Origin: Hyphomicrobiales bacterium
GTDB taxonomy: Bacteria; Pseudomonadota; Alphaproteobacteria; Rhizobiales; Rhizobiaceae
NCBI GenBank assembly: GCA_900473795.1
Contig: UCMT01000027.1
Span: 62,001 to 126,000, forward strand
Reading direction: 5' to 3'
Length of the DNA: 64,000 nt
Each line of letters starts with the position of its first letter. The first letter of the stretch is position 1. The notes under the pieces were generated by a model. The model did not search any database. It was not told where the DNA came from and saw only the letters and a list, made by a program, of their open reading frames with translations. A program made the position numbers and the translations under genes. Shown piece by piece: positions 17,636 to 26,658 of this stretch.

Positions 17636-19489
17636 GTGGCAGAACACAGGAAGACCGAGAACCCCTCCGGCCCCAATACGGATGGTTTCCCCGGCTTCGA
17701 CCCGAAGTCCGTCGATCCCTATATCGTCAAGGATCCCGAAGCCTTGGCGGTGAATCTTGCCCGCACCGTCGAGCAACTCGGCAAGGCGGCATCGGCATGG
17801 CTTGCGCCGCGCGAGAGCGGTCGCAAGACCGATATGATCGCCGATCCGGTTGTCGATATGGTCAAGACGCTGTCGAAAGTCTCCGAATACTGGCTGTCCG
17901 ATCCCAGGCGCACGCTGGAAGCCCAAACCTCCCTGATGGGCAGCTTCTTTTCGATGTGGACACGCACGCTGCAGAAAATGAGCGGCGAAGCCGTCGCCGA
18001 CCCGGACGAGGTGCCGCAGGACGACAAACGTTTCGCCGACGCCGATTGGGTCGCCAATCCGTTCTTCGACTTCCTGCGGCAAAGCTATTTCATTACGTCC
18101 AATTGGGCGGACCGGATGGTGCGCGATGCCGACGGCCTCGATGATCACACGAGGCACAAGGCCGCCTTCTACGTGCGGCAGATTTCGAGCGCGCTTTCGC
18201 CGGCAAATTTCGTCACGACGAACCCGCAGCTCTATCGCGAAACGGTGGCGTCGAGCGGCGCAAACCTCGTCAAGGGGATGCAGATGCTCGCCGAGGACAT
18301 TGTTGCCGGCAAAGGCGATCTCAAACTGCGACAAACGGATACAAGCAAGTTCGCCGTCGGAGAGAACATCGCCATTACGCCGGGCAAGGTGATCGCCCAG
18401 AGCGATGTCTGCCAGGTTTTGCAGTATGACGCCTCCACCGAGACCGTCCTGAAGCGACCGCTGCTGATCTGCCCGCCGTGGATCAACAAATTCTACGTGC
18501 TGGACCTCAATCCGCAAAAGTCCTTCATCAAATGGGCAGTGGACCAGGGACATACCGTCTTCGTGATCTCCTGGGTCAACCCTGACGAGCGCCATGCCAA
18601 CAAGGACTGGGAATCCTATGCCCGCGAAGGCATCGGCTTTGCACTCGACACGATCCGCCTGGCAACCGGCGAAGAAGATGTCAACGCGATCGGCTATTGC
18701 GTCGGCGGAACCCTGCTTGCCGCAACGCTCGCCTTGCACGCGAAGGAGGACGACAAGCGCATCCGGTCGGCGACACTGTTCACGACGCAGGTCGATTTCA
18801 CCCATGCCGGTGATCTCAAGGTTTTTGCCGATGAGGAGCAGATCACCCAGATCGAGCAGCGGATGAAGGAGAACGGCTATCTCGACGGCTCGAAAATGGC
18901 CATGGCTTTCAACATGTTGCGCGCGTCGGATCTGATCTGGCCGTATTTCGTCAACAACTACCTGAAGGGCCAGGAACCTTCAGCCTTCGACCTGCTCTAC
19001 TGGAACTCCGATTCGACGCGCATGCCGGCTGCGAACCATTCCTTCTATCTGCGCAACTGCTATCTCGAGAACAATCTGACCAAGGGCAAGATGGTGCTGG
19101 CCGGGAAAAAGATCTCGCTCGGCGACGTGAAGATCCCGATCTACAATCTCGCCACCAAGGAAGATCACATCGCGCCGGCAAAATCGGTGTTCGTCGGCAG
19201 CCAGTTTTTCGGCGGCGACGTCACCTATGTCATGGCCGGATCAGGGCATATTGCAGGCGTCGTCAACCCTCCGGACAAGCGCAAGTACCAATTCTGGACG
19301 GGCGGTCCCGCCAAGGGCGATTTCGAGGATTGGGTGGAGACAGCCAACGAGACTGCGGGCTCCTGGTGGCCGCATTGGCATGCCTGGATTGAAACTCTCG
19401 ACAGCGAACGCGTTCCCGCCCGCAAGACCGGCGGAACGCTCAATACTCTGGAGGAAGCCCCCGGCTCCTACGTTCGCGCCCGCGCCTGA
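17636..19489 (+). CDS. phaC: Poly-beta-hydroxybutyrate polymerase (class I PHA synthase)
   Basis: A 617-residue enzyme that polymerises (R)-3-hydroxybutyryl-CoA at the granule surface. The catalytic triad is visible: Cys355 in the lipase-like box GYCVGG, Asp510 in KEDHIAP and His538 in GSGHIAG. The start is GTG at 17636, placed by a strong GGAGGAAAC site; the frame stays open upstream without family similarity. The length fits rhizobial class I enzymes (about 610-640). No phaAB or phasin gene lies nearby. It is followed 22 bp later by sfsA on the same strand. Confidence 0.96.
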   Translation: MAEHRKTENPSGPNTDGFPGFDPKSVDPYIVKDPEALAVNLARTVEQLGKAASAWLAPRESGRKTDMIADPVVDMVKTLSKVSEYWLSDPRRTLEAQTSLMGSFFSMWTRTLQKMSGEAVADPDEVPQDDKRFADADWVANPFFDFLRQSYFITSNWADRMVRDADGLDDHTRHKAAFYVRQISSALSPANFVTTNPQLYRETVASSGANLVKGMQMLAEDIVAGKGDLKLRQTDTSKFAVGENIAITPGKVIAQSDVCQVLQYDASTETVLKRPLLICPPWINKFYVLDLNPQKSFIKWAVDQGHTVFVISWVNPDERHANKDWESYAREGIGFALDTIRLATGEEDVNAIGYCVGGTLLAATLALHAKEDDKRIRSATLFTTQVDFTHAGDLKVFADEEQITQIEQRMKENGYLDGSKMAMAFNMLRASDLIWPYFVNNYLKGQEPSAFDLLYWNSDSTRMPAANHSFYLRNCYLENNLTKGKMVLAGKKISLGDVKIPIYNLATKEDHIAPAKSVFVGSQFFGGDVTYVMAGSGHIAGVVNPPDKRKYQFWTGGPAKGDFEDWVETANETAGSWWPHWHAWIETLDSERVPARKTGGTLNTLEEAPGSYVRARA

Positions 19490-19511
19490 AGCAGAACGGA
19501 TATCCGGCTTC

Positions 19512-20231
19512 ATGATCTTCGAACGGCCGCTGGTGCCCGCTGTCCTCATCCAACGCTACAAGCGCTTCCTCTTCGACGCAGCTCTGGAGGATGGCCGCGT
19601 GATCACCGGCTCCTGCCCCAACACAGGATCGATGCGCGGCCTGACCTCGCCCGGATCGCGCATCTGGCTCTCTGAACATGACAGTCCGACGCGAAAACAT
19701 CGTCACATGCTCGAGATGGTGGAAGTGGGCGGCACCGTCGTCGGCATCAATACCGGCCTGCCGAACCGGCTGGCAGAGGAATCAATCAACGCAGGCCAGA
19801 TTGGCGATCTGCATCTCTATTCGACCCTGCAGCGGGAGCAGAAATACGGTCGGAGCTCCCGCATCGACATGCTTCTGACCGACCCCGAGCGCGGACGCGC
19901 CTATGTCGAAGTCAAGAACGTGCATTTCAGCCGCGCGTCGGGACTTGCCGAATTTCCGGATAGCCCGACAGTACGTGGTGCCAAACATCTCGAGGAACTC
20001 GGCGACATGGTCGAGGCGGGCCATCGCGGCATCATGATTTATCTGATCCAACGGGATGACTGCGCGACCTTCAGGGTCTGTGACGACCTTGACCCTGTCT
20101 ATGCCCAGGCCTTCCAGCGGGCGCGACAGCGCGGCGTCGAGGCCTTCGTCGTCAAATGCCGGGTTTCCCCGCAGCAAATTACGCCGGACGGCCTGATCAT
20201 GATGGACGAACCCGCCTTTGCTGCTTTATGA
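19512..20231 (+). CDS. sfsA: SfsA family DNA/RNA nuclease-like protein
   Basis: A 239-residue protein of the sugar fermentation stimulation family. Visible motifs are CPNTGSMRG near residue 36, LPNRLAEE, a nuclease-like EVKNVHFSR with the acidic-Lys pattern of PD-(D/E)XK folds, FPDSPTVRGAKHLEEL and a C-terminal YAQAFQRARQRGVEAF. SfsA proteins have an N-terminal OB fold and a nuclease domain and bind DNA; the physiological role is poorly known. It sits between phaC (22-bp gap) and map (30-bp gap) in the same direction. Confidence 0.93.
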   Translation: MIFERPLVPAVLIQRYKRFLFDAALEDGRVITGSCPNTGSMRGLTSPGSRIWLSEHDSPTRKHRHMLEMVEVGGTVVGINTGLPNRLAEESINAGQIGDLHLYSTLQREQKYGRSSRIDMLLTDPERGRAYVEVKNVHFSRASGLAEFPDSPTVRGAKHLEELGDMVEAGHRGIMIYLIQRDDCATFRVCDDLDPVYAQAFQRARQRGVEAFVVKCRVSPQQITPDGLIMMDEPAFAAL

Positions 20232-20261
20232 CAACAGGGAAAGGCAACTGAAAGTATTGTA

Positions 20262-21089
20262 ATGGTCACCTATATCGAGGCAGCGTCTGCGCCCTACAAG
20301 AATACCGGCGTCATCCGCCTCTACACACCCGAGGATTTCGCCGCCATCAAGCGCGCCTGCCAGGTCACTGCCCGATGCCTCGACGAACTGGCAAGCCGCG
20401 TCAAGCCGGGCGTGACGACCGAAGAGATCGACCGCTTCGTGTTCGAGTTCGGCATGGACAACAACGCCCTGCCCGCCACGCTCAATTATCGCGGCTACAC
20501 GAAGTCCTCCTGCACCTCGATCAACCATGTCGTCTGCCACGGCATTCCCAATGAAAAGCCGCTGCGCGAGGGCGATGTCGTCAATATCGACGTCACCTAC
20601 ATCGTCGATGGCTGGCATGGCGATTCCAGCCGCATGTATCCGGTCGGCGAGATCAAGCGCGCGGCCGAGCGGCTGCTTGAAGTCACCCACGAATGCCTGA
20701 TGCGCGGCATTGCCGCGGTGAAGCCGGGCGCGCGCACCGGTGCCATCGGCGAGGCCATCCAGACCTTCGCCGAGGCGGAGCGCTGCTCGGTGGTGCGCGA
20801 CTTCTGCGGCCACGGTGTCGGTCGGCTGTTTCATGACGCCCCGAACATCCTGCACTACGGGCGGGCGAATGAAGGCCCGGAGATGCGCGAGGGCATGATC
20901 TTCACCATCGAGCCGATGATCAATCTCGGCCGCCCGCATGTGAAGGTCCTGGCCGATGGCTGGACAGCCGTCACGCGCGACCGGTCGCTCTCCGCCCAAT
21001 ATGAGCATACGGTCGGCGTGACAGCCGACGGCTGCGAAATCTTCACTCTGTCGCCGGCCGGTCTCGACCGTCCGGGACTGCCAACATAG
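20262..21089 (+). CDS. map: Methionine aminopeptidase, type I
   Basis: A 275-residue metallopeptidase that removes the initiator methionine from nascent proteins. All metal ligands can be placed: Asp110 in VVNIDVTY, Asp121 in [10 protein letters not shown], His184 in [11 protein letters not shown], Glu217 in FTIEPM and Glu248 in QYEHT, with substrate His93 in VVCHGIPN. The length is usual for type Ia with a short N-terminal extension. It ends 7 bp before radC and is probably co-transcribed with it; sfsA is upstream. Confidence 0.97.
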   Translation: MVTYIEAASAPYKNTGVIRLYTPEDFAAIKRACQVTARCLDELASRVKPGVTTEEIDRFVFEFGMDNNALPATLNYRGYTKSSCTSINHVVCHGIPNEKPLREGDVVNIDVTYIVDGWHGDSSRMYPVGEIKRAAERLLEVTHECLMRGIAAVKPGARTGAIGEAIQTFAEAERCSVVRDFCGHGVGRLFHDAPNILHYGRANEGPEMREGMIFTIEPMINLGRPHVKVLADGWTAVTRDRSLSAQYEHTVGVTADGCEIFTLSPAGLDRPGLPT

Positions 21090-21096
21090 GTTCGCG

Positions 21097-21834
21097 ATGA
21101 CCAAGCCCCCTTTCTCTCCCGACGGCGATGATTCGCAACCGGCTGACGAAAGGGGCTTTTTCGCGGAACAGCCGGCAAAACGCTCCGGCCTCGGCATCCC
21201 GGCTGCACAGCAGGAAGAGGCGCACTACCATGGCCACCGCGACCGCCTGCGAACGCGGTACCGAGACCATGGTGACACCGCCCTCGCAGACTACGAAATT
21301 CTGGAACTGCTGCTTTTCCGGCTGATCCCGCGCCGCGACACCAAGCCCATCGCCAAAGCCTTGCTCGAGCGCTTCGGGACACTGGCCGGTGTCTTCGGCG
21401 CCTCCCCCACGCTGCTACAGGAGGTGAAGGGCATCGGCGAGTCCGTGGCTTTCGACCTGAAGCTCATTTCGACCGTTGCTCACCGGACGTTGAAGAGCGA
21501 ACTCAAGGGCAAGCAGGTTCTCTCCTCCTGGTCATCGGTGATCGATTATTGCCACGCAGCCATGGCGCACGAGACCCGTGAGCAATTTCGGATTCTCTTC
21601 CTCGACAAGCGCAATGCATTGATCGCTGACGAAGTGCAGCAGACGGGAACGGTCGATCATACGCCTGTCTATCCGCGTGAAGTCGTCAAGCGCGCGCTGG
21701 AACTCTCGGCCACGGCGTTGATTCTCGTCCATAACCACCCCTCCGGCGACCCGACCCCCTCGCGTGCCGATATCGACATGACCAAGATGATCATCGAAAC
21801 GGCAAAGCCGCTCGCTCGGCATCACCGTTCATGA
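21097..21834 (+). CDS. radC: RadC-family JAB/JAMM protein with frameshifted C-terminus
   Basis: A 245-residue protein. A helix-hairpin-helix part precedes [10 protein letters not shown], and a JAMM metalloprotease-like domain follows with [16 protein letters not shown] (His212, His214, Asp225). Despite its name, a direct DNA-repair role for RadC is doubtful. A 4-bp tandem duplication, CTCG twice at 21811-21818, shifts the frame so that the last residues read ARHHRS before a TGA. Without it the frame would run on through [20 protein letters not shown] to the TGA at 21890-21892. The metal ligands are kept, but about 24 C-terminal residues are lost. The same 3' end, unshifted, occurs again at 26558-26655. 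Confidence 0.9.
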   Translation: MTKPPFSPDGDDSQPADERGFFAEQPAKRSGLGIPAAQQEEAHYHGHRDRLRTRYRDHGDTALADYEILELLLFRLIPRRDTKPIAKALLERFGTLAGVFGASPTLLQEVKGIGESVAFDLKLISTVAHRTLKSELKGKQVLSSWSSVIDYCHAAMAHETREQFRILFLDKRNALIADEVQQTGTVDHTPVYPREVVKRALELSATALILVHNHPSGDPTPSRADIDMTKMIIETAKPLARHHRS

Positions 21835-21897
21835 CCACATCATCATCGGCAAGGATGGCCACGCAAGCCTCAAGGGGCTGCGACTGATCTGAGGCGG
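21796..21897 (+). repeat. Left direct repeat: radC 3' end, attachment-site-like
   Basis: A 102-bp segment matching 26558-26655. Against the right copy it has four visible substitutions and one 4-bp insertion (tandem CTCG). The GMC dehydrogenase stop codon lies only 8 bp beyond its end, so the repeat forms the left edge of the inserted cassette. Confidence 0.9.
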
Positions 21898-21904
21898 TGA
21901 CCTG

Positions 21905-23455
21905 CTAGACTTCTTCCGCGATCGTTTCCGCCATTCGGAGTGCCAGCGCGGCGCCGGTAAGTGTTGGATTAACAACGCTTGCCGTCGCCATGACGCCAGT
22001 GCTCGCAATGAACAGATTGTCGTGATCATGGGTGCGACAGAAGCCGTCGACGACCGAATCTTCAGCGTTTGCGCCCATTATCATGGTTCCCATGATATGG
22101 GCCTGTACGCCCCATTCCTTCGACACGGAAACCATTTCGCCGCCGAACGGCCGGACAAAGTCCTTGTAGTCGCGATCAAAGACCTCATCGGCCGCCTTTT
22201 GGGTGTAACCGTCGATATCGTAGAAAATGTCCGGAGACGGCAATCCTAGCGCGTCCCTTCTTTCGGGTGACAGCGTAACGCGATTGTTCAGGTCCGGCAG
22301 TTGCTCGTAAACCGTGGCGATCGTGAGCCGACGCGCTGATCGATAAGCGATTTGCTTGTCCAACGATGGACCAATAACGCCTTCGTCAAGCAAGCCTTTC
22401 GTTACAGCGTAGTTCGGCGCCTCATTGCGAACCTGATGACGTCCTGGCCAAAGTTCGTCTTTGGCAACCATTGTGATGCTCGTTGGCGGATGATTCATGA
22501 GATTGCGACCCACCATGCCGGAGCTATTTGCAACACCATTCGGTGCGCCGTCAGTCGCCGACATCAGCAAGAGGCGGGGTGTTTCAATTGCGTGACCCGC
22601 GAGAACATACCGTCGAGCAGTTAGCCGATGGCTCTCACCTGTCGGCGTCTTGTAATGCAGAGCAGCAACTGTTTTGTCGCCCGCAAGCTCAATCTTATAG
22701 ACGATCGCCGACGTTATGAGCTTGACGCCAGCAGCAACGGCTTTGTCAGCGTGGCGCTCGCCACTGTATTGGGCTCCAACAGGGCAAATCGGCATACAGT
22801 TATTACTGCCGACGCAGGCCGGTCTCCCATCGTAGTCGCGCGAGGCACGTGCATTCGGTTCATGGATTGTTGGGTAGCCGGCGGAATCCAATATGTCTTT
22901 CGCCTTTTCGTTCATCGAACTGAAAGGCTGCGCGGTCATTGGATATGGTGCAGACCGCGGTGGGAAAGCGCCGCCGTTTCGGCCGCTTTGATCCTCTGCG
23001 TCGCTGCCATTGACGCCGATTTCTCGCTCAGCTTCGACATACCACGGCTCGAGGTCGTCATAGAAGATTGGCCAGTCGCGCCCGCGTCCATAAAGCGTCT
23101 TCATCTGGAAGTCATTCGGCAATAGCCGCCAGCACGCCGATGCCCAGTGCCATGTAGTTCCGCCTACGCCCCGAAGATACGGTGCGAGGAAAGGCTTCGG
23201 GCCGATCTGTTTGATGTAGCCCGGTGTCGACCACATTTGTGCATAGGGAAGTTGCGGAAAGGGGGCATCGTAGTCGTTGAGATCGAAATTTTTCTGGTAC
23301 CGGGCAAAGACCTCCGCTCAATCGATCCATGGGCCGGCTTCGAGAACGATGACCGATTTCCCTGCTTTGGCGAGTTTCGTCGCCGTGAGACTTCCGAGGA
23401 CGCCCGATCCAACGATCAAGACATCTGCATCAAATTGCTTGGCGTTGTTGCTCAT
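21905..23455 (-). pseudogene. GMC oxidoreductase (sugar/gluconate dehydrogenase large subunit), interrupted by an in-frame TGA
   Basis: The reading frame from ATG at 23455 would give about 516 residues, but codon 46 is TGA (23318-23320). Before it comes an FAD-binding start, DVLIVGSGVLGSLTATKLA, ending in LEAGPWID. After it the same frame continues with AEVFARYQKNF and the rest of a GMC flavoprotein, including GVGGTTWHWA, CVGSNNCMPICPVGAQY, the active-site HIMGTMIMG region and the C-terminal NPTLTGAALALRMAE. The family often has Arg (CGA) at that place, so one C-to-T change explains the stop. Relatives are large subunits of membrane gluconate, sorbitol or fructose dehydrogenases. The small-subunit gene lies 16 bp upstream; the usual cytochrome c subunit gene is absent. 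Confidence 0.8.
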
Positions 23456-23471
23456 GTCGATTTTCCCAGGG

Positions 23472-23954
23472 CTAAATCTTTGGTGCCAGAGTCCAATATT
23501 CGGGACCACCCACCGGGAAACCCGGAATGCTGATCGCGCTATCGGTCGGCCGGAACATGAGAGCAGCGTCATACTCAGTAGCGGCGCCATTGGCGGGGGA
23601 ATTTCCGACCCGGCCGAGATACCAGGCGCGAACGATCTCCGTTGCCGTCGACTTGTCCTTGGCAGAGAGAAATGACAGATCAGAAAGCTGGGAGAAGCTT
23701 TCGACCTTTTCAGCCTGGAGCGAAGTCATGAGACGGTCGGTGTCCTTGTCAAAATTGGGATCGAGACGTCGCAGGCCAGCTGCCAGTTCAATGCCAGTGT
23801 CCGGATCAAGTTTGTCTTCCCCGGTTAGCAGCTGTGAAAGAAAGAAGAATTTCTTGTCCCTCGCAGCAGTGCCTGCGGCAAGTACTGGATGAAATGAGTA
23901 GACCCCAGCCGAAGTGGCTAGAAGCATCAACATCTTCCGTCTTGAAATAATCAT
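23472..23954 (-). CDS. Sugar dehydrogenase small subunit (FAD-SLDH type, Tat-exported)
   Basis: A 160-residue protein with a twin-arginine-type leader: SRRKMLMLLATSAG, then cleavage probably after VLAAG. The mature part FFFLSQLLTGEDKLDPDTG, followed by AWYLGRVGN and a C-terminal PEYWTLAPK, matches the small subunit of membrane-bound sorbitol/fructose/gluconate dehydrogenases. This subunit escorts the GMC large subunit through the Tat system and holds it at the periplasmic membrane face. The GMC gene follows 16 bp later, so the pair form one complex in origin. With the large subunit interrupted it may now be without a partner. Confidence 0.82.
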   Translation of the reverse strand: MIISRRKMLMLLATSAGVYSFHPVLAAGTAARDKKFFFLSQLLTGEDKLDPDTGIELAAGLRRLDPNFDKDTDRLMTSLQAEKVESFSQLSDLSFLSAKDKSTATEIVRAWYLGRVGNSPANGAATEYDAALMFRPTDSAISIPGFPVGGPEYWTLAPKI

Positions 23955-23983
23955 AGCAATGCCTCGCTCTCTCTAGCCGACGG

Positions 23984-24469
23984 TCACTGCGCTGTGGCTG
24001 GATGTTGGAAGAATTCTTGAAGCGCGTCGACGATCATGCGGTGATCGTCCTCGGACGCCATGCCTGACACGGTGATCGCGCCAAAGACCCCGCAATTGGC
24101 GACCCGGATTGGGAAGCTGCCGCCATGGGCGGTAAATTCAAGCGGATCGAGCCCAAGTGCAGGTCCGATAGAATCGCCTGCGGATTTAAGGCATTCGCCG
24201 ACAAGCATGGAGGAATGATGTTTGCGCAGGACGACATTGCTTTTCCTGCGTGCCCAGTGATCGTTATCCGGCGCGCTCCCCGGTAGCGCCGCATGAAAGA
24301 GGGTGCGGCTCGGGGTTCTGATGTTGATGACAACCGGCGCTGCTGCGTCCGTTGCCTTCTTCAGGAGCAAGAGGCCGACCTTGCTGGCGACCGCTTCGTC
24401 AAACGAGGCAAACACCAGCGTTTCTTCCTGTGCTGCGAGTTCTTCGATTGTGGGAGACGACGAGGTCAT
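23984..24469 (-). CDS. UPF0303 / heme-degrading-domain protein
   Basis: A 161-residue protein related to the GlcG/HbpS fold and to the UPF0303 (YBR137W-like) family. Recognisable segments are LLLLKKATDAAAPVVINI, LPGSAPDNDHWARRKSNVV and FTAHGGSFPIRV, then a C-terminal GVFGAITVSGM with EDDHRMIVDALQEF. The biochemical role is unsettled; some relatives bind heme and others assist protein targeting. Such genes often accompany oxidoreductase operons. It overlaps the aldo/keto reductase start by 4 bp (ATGA) and lies 29 bp before the small-subunit gene, so the four genes appear to form one operon. Confidence 0.75.
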   Translation of the reverse strand: MTSSSPTIEELAAQEETLVFASFDEAVASKVGLLLLKKATDAAAPVVINIRTPSRTLFHAALPGSAPDNDHWARRKSNVVLRKHHSSMLVGECLKSAGDSIGPALGLDPLEFTAHGGSFPIRVANCGVFGAITVSGMASEDDHRMIVDALQEFFQHPATAQ

Positions 24470-25437
24470 GCCGGAACTCCGACATATCTTGAAGCAGCGT
24501 CGAGTTCTCTTATCGCTTCATCGTCAAGCTTGATTTTGGTCGCCCCGATCAGCCCATCAAGTTGGGCGATGCTTGTTGCGCTTGCAACCGGCGCAGCGAT
24601 GCTGGGCCGGCTCATGAGCCATGCCAGCGAAATCTGAGCAGGTGTCGCTTGGTAGTGCACGGACACGCGATCCAATGCGTCCAGAATACGCAGACCGCGT
24701 TGATTGAGATAATTTTTGACATCGCCTCCCCGCGTCGCGCTGCGGGACAGGTCGGCCTCGGAGCGGTATTTCCCCGTCAGGAAGCCACTTGCCAGCGAAA
24801 AATAGGTGAGGACCGGAAGCTTGCGTTTGACACACAGTATCTCGAGCTCAGTTTCATAGGCTTGCCGGTCATAAAGGTTGTAGAGCGTCTGAAGTCCGCA
24901 AAATCTGGGAAGGGACCGTTCCTCCGCCTTGTTCAAGGCGTCGGCGAGACGCTCGGGCGAGTAATTTGAGGCCGCGATGGCGCCGATCTTGCCTTCAGAA
25001 ATGGCCCGTTCGAAAACGCGCAGCGTCTCCTCGGTAGGTGTGATCTTGTCGTCGTAGTGGACGTAATAGAGATCAATGTGGCCCGCACCGAGCCTGCGCA
25101 ATGAACCGTCGATGGCCTTGTTCAGGTAGGCGGCGTCCAGCTTCGCATTGGCAAACTCGCCAGGAGCGCCGGGAGCGCCGCCTTTTGTGTGGATGGTGAC
25201 TTTGCCAGCTTTACGCCGGTTCTTGAGCCACTTCCCGATGATTGTTTCGGACTCACCGCCGGAGTTGCCTGGTCCCCAAAAGGCATAAACGTCCGCCGTG
25301 TCGACCGTTGTCAGGCCGCGTTCGAATGAGGCATCCAGAATGGAGAACGAGACTTCCTCGCTCAAGCTCCATCCAAATACATTTCCACCAAGAATGAGCG
25401 AGGGGAATGTGGTTTTGCGATCAGCGCCATCGGTCAT
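24466..25437 (-). CDS. Aldo/keto reductase
   Basis: A 323-residue NAD(P)H-dependent TIM-barrel reductase. The catalytic tetrad is visible: Asp46 in TVDTADVY, Tyr51, Lys85 in TIHTKGG and His127 in DLYYVHYDD. The cofactor-binding end has AAPVASATS. A loop with GPGNSGGESE resembles the AKR subgroup acting on sugars or small aldehydes. The substrate is unknown. It is the first gene of the minus-strand operon in the radC cassette, with a divergent LysR gene 179 bp away, the usual layout of a regulated catabolic module. Confidence 0.9.
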   Translation of the reverse strand: MTDGADRKTTFPSLILGGNVFGWSLSEEVSFSILDASFERGLTTVDTADVYAFWGPGNSGGESETIIGKWLKNRRKAGKVTIHTKGGAPGAPGEFANAKLDAAYLNKAIDGSLRRLGAGHIDLYYVHYDDKITPTEETLRVFERAISEGKIGAIAASNYSPERLADALNKAEERSLPRFCGLQTLYNLYDRQAYETELEILCVKRKLPVLTYFSLASGFLTGKYRSEADLSRSATRGGDVKNYLNQRGLRILDALDRVSVHYQATPAQISLAWLMSRPSIAAPVASATSIAQLDGLIGATKIKLDDEAIRELDAASRYVGVPA

Positions 25438-25616
25438 GCTGTGTCCTTCCTTATAATTTGTGATCGGAAGCTTGGATCCAGTGCAATCTATCTTCGTATT
25501 CGCTGATGCAGAACTACACTGAAGGTTGATGAACTCTCAAAACTTTTTTGATATTTTTGGGACGAGAGACGGCAAAATAGGCGGTGTCATTGCCTTATTG
25601 TTGATGCTTAATATTT
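25438..25616. promoter_or_regulatory. Divergent control region between the aldo/keto reductase and LysR genes
   Basis: A 179-bp AT-richer gap between two head-to-head genes. LysR-type regulators usually bind such gaps and control both genes. I could not fix a single T-N11-A operator by eye. Confidence 0.45.
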
Positions 25617-26552
25617 ATGGAGTGGGTGTTGGAGCCGATAAAAACCGACAGTATTCAGGCGATCGCCACGTTTGAGCGCGTGGTGGCGAATGGTAGCCTT
25701 TCCGCCGCTGCAAAGGAGATGGGCGTCTCCTTGGCGGTCGTCTCCAAGCGTTTGATCAGCCTTGAGAAGAATATCGGCGCCCGCCTCCTAAACAGGACAA
25801 CGCGCCAATTGAGCCTTACCGACGAGGGCCGGACCTTCTATCCGCATTGCGTTTCACTGCTCGGTCAGTTGCGAATGGCGGAAGACGCTGTAGCGAACCA
25901 TAGGGATGGCATCTCCGGCATCGTGCGGCTTACGGCATCGAATGCCTTTGCTCGAAGACAAATCGCCCCATGCCTTGGCGCATTCATTGACCGACACCCG
26001 GGGATAAAGGTTGAACTCATTGCGGACGATGATGTCGTCGACATCGTTAAGCATGGCATCGATGTCGCCATACGCCAAAAGGCGGAGCTCGAAAATTCTG
26101 AGTTGGTGGCGCATGTCATCGCGCGCGACCGGCGGATTTTGTGTGCTTCCCCGGGATACTTGAACAAGCACGGCGTGCCTGTCGACCCGAACGACCTGAA
26201 GCGTCATCGTTGCATTGCGTTTGGAAATCCGCCGTCGACGGCGTGGCCTCTATCCAGGGGCGATGAAACGACGATCATCGACATCGATCCTGCCATCTAC
26301 GCGAACGCCGGAGACAGCGCCTATGCGGCCGCAATCGCTGACGGCGGCATTGTTGCAAAGTCAATTTGGGAAGTTGCCAAAGATATAGAGGAAGGAAGGC
26401 TCATTGAGGTCTTACGGGGGTGGAAAGGTCCCGAACGTCCCATTTATGCCGTCTATCCGTCCATTCGCTATCGCGCGCAGCGTGTTTCGGTGTTCGTCAG
26501 CTTCCTAACCGAACAACTGAGAGCGGGTGACCAATCGAGTGGCCGTGAATAG
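25617..26552 (+). CDS. LysR-family transcriptional regulator
   Basis: A 311-residue LysR regulator. The winged helix-turn-helix covers about residues 12-70, with [40 protein letters not shown] and [15 protein letters not shown]. The C-terminal periplasmic-binding-like effector domain follows, containing [18 protein letters not shown] and [12 protein letters not shown]. It resembles the large group near YafC/DsdC. The ATG lacks a clear ribosome site, so an in-frame GTG or TTG a few codons later is possible. It is divergent from the aldo/keto reductase operon, its likely target. Its stop lies 5 bp before the right radC repeat. Confidence 0.88.
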   Translation: MEWVLEPIKTDSIQAIATFERVVANGSLSAAAKEMGVSLAVVSKRLISLEKNIGARLLNRTTRQLSLTDEGRTFYPHCVSLLGQLRMAEDAVANHRDGISGIVRLTASNAFARRQIAPCLGAFIDRHPGIKVELIADDDVVDIVKHGIDVAIRQKAELENSELVAHVIARDRRILCASPGYLNKHGVPVDPNDLKRHRCIAFGNPPSTAWPLSRGDETTIIDIDPAIYANAGDSAYAAAIADGGIVAKSIWEVAKDIEEGRLIEVLRGWKGPERPIYAVYPSIRYRAQRVSVFVSFLTEQLRAGDQSSGRE

Positions 26553-26557
26553 GCATG

Positions 26558-26655
26558 GAAATGGCAAAGCCGCTCGGCATCACCGTTCATGACCACATCA
26601 TCACCGGCAAGGACGGCCATGCAAGCCTCAAGGGGCTGCGACTGATCTGAGGCGG
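26558..26655 (+). repeat. Right direct repeat: orphan radC 3' end
   Basis: A 98-bp copy of the radC tail without the 4-bp insertion. It encodes [18 protein letters not shown] and on to the normal LRLI stop, but is detached from any radC body. It lies just 3 bp from the corA stop, presumably where the original radC tail stood before the insertion. Confidence 0.9.
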
Positions 26656-26658
26656 GCG

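Larger units (their letters stand above)
21898..26557. mobile_element. Accessory cassette inserted at the radC 3' end
   Basis: About 4.66 kb between two imperfect copies of the radC tail. It holds four minus-strand genes (aldo/keto reductase, UPF0303, dehydrogenase small subunit, GMC large subunit) and one divergent LysR gene, packed to within 5-8 bp of both repeats. No integrase, transposase or tRNA is inside. Two 60-base lines counted by hand (22381 and 26041) are 53% and 50% GC, against 67% for one line in map (20641). The pattern fits site-specific insertion at a gene 3' end with loss of, or help from outside by, the recombinase; homologous insertion is also possible. Confidence 0.65.
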
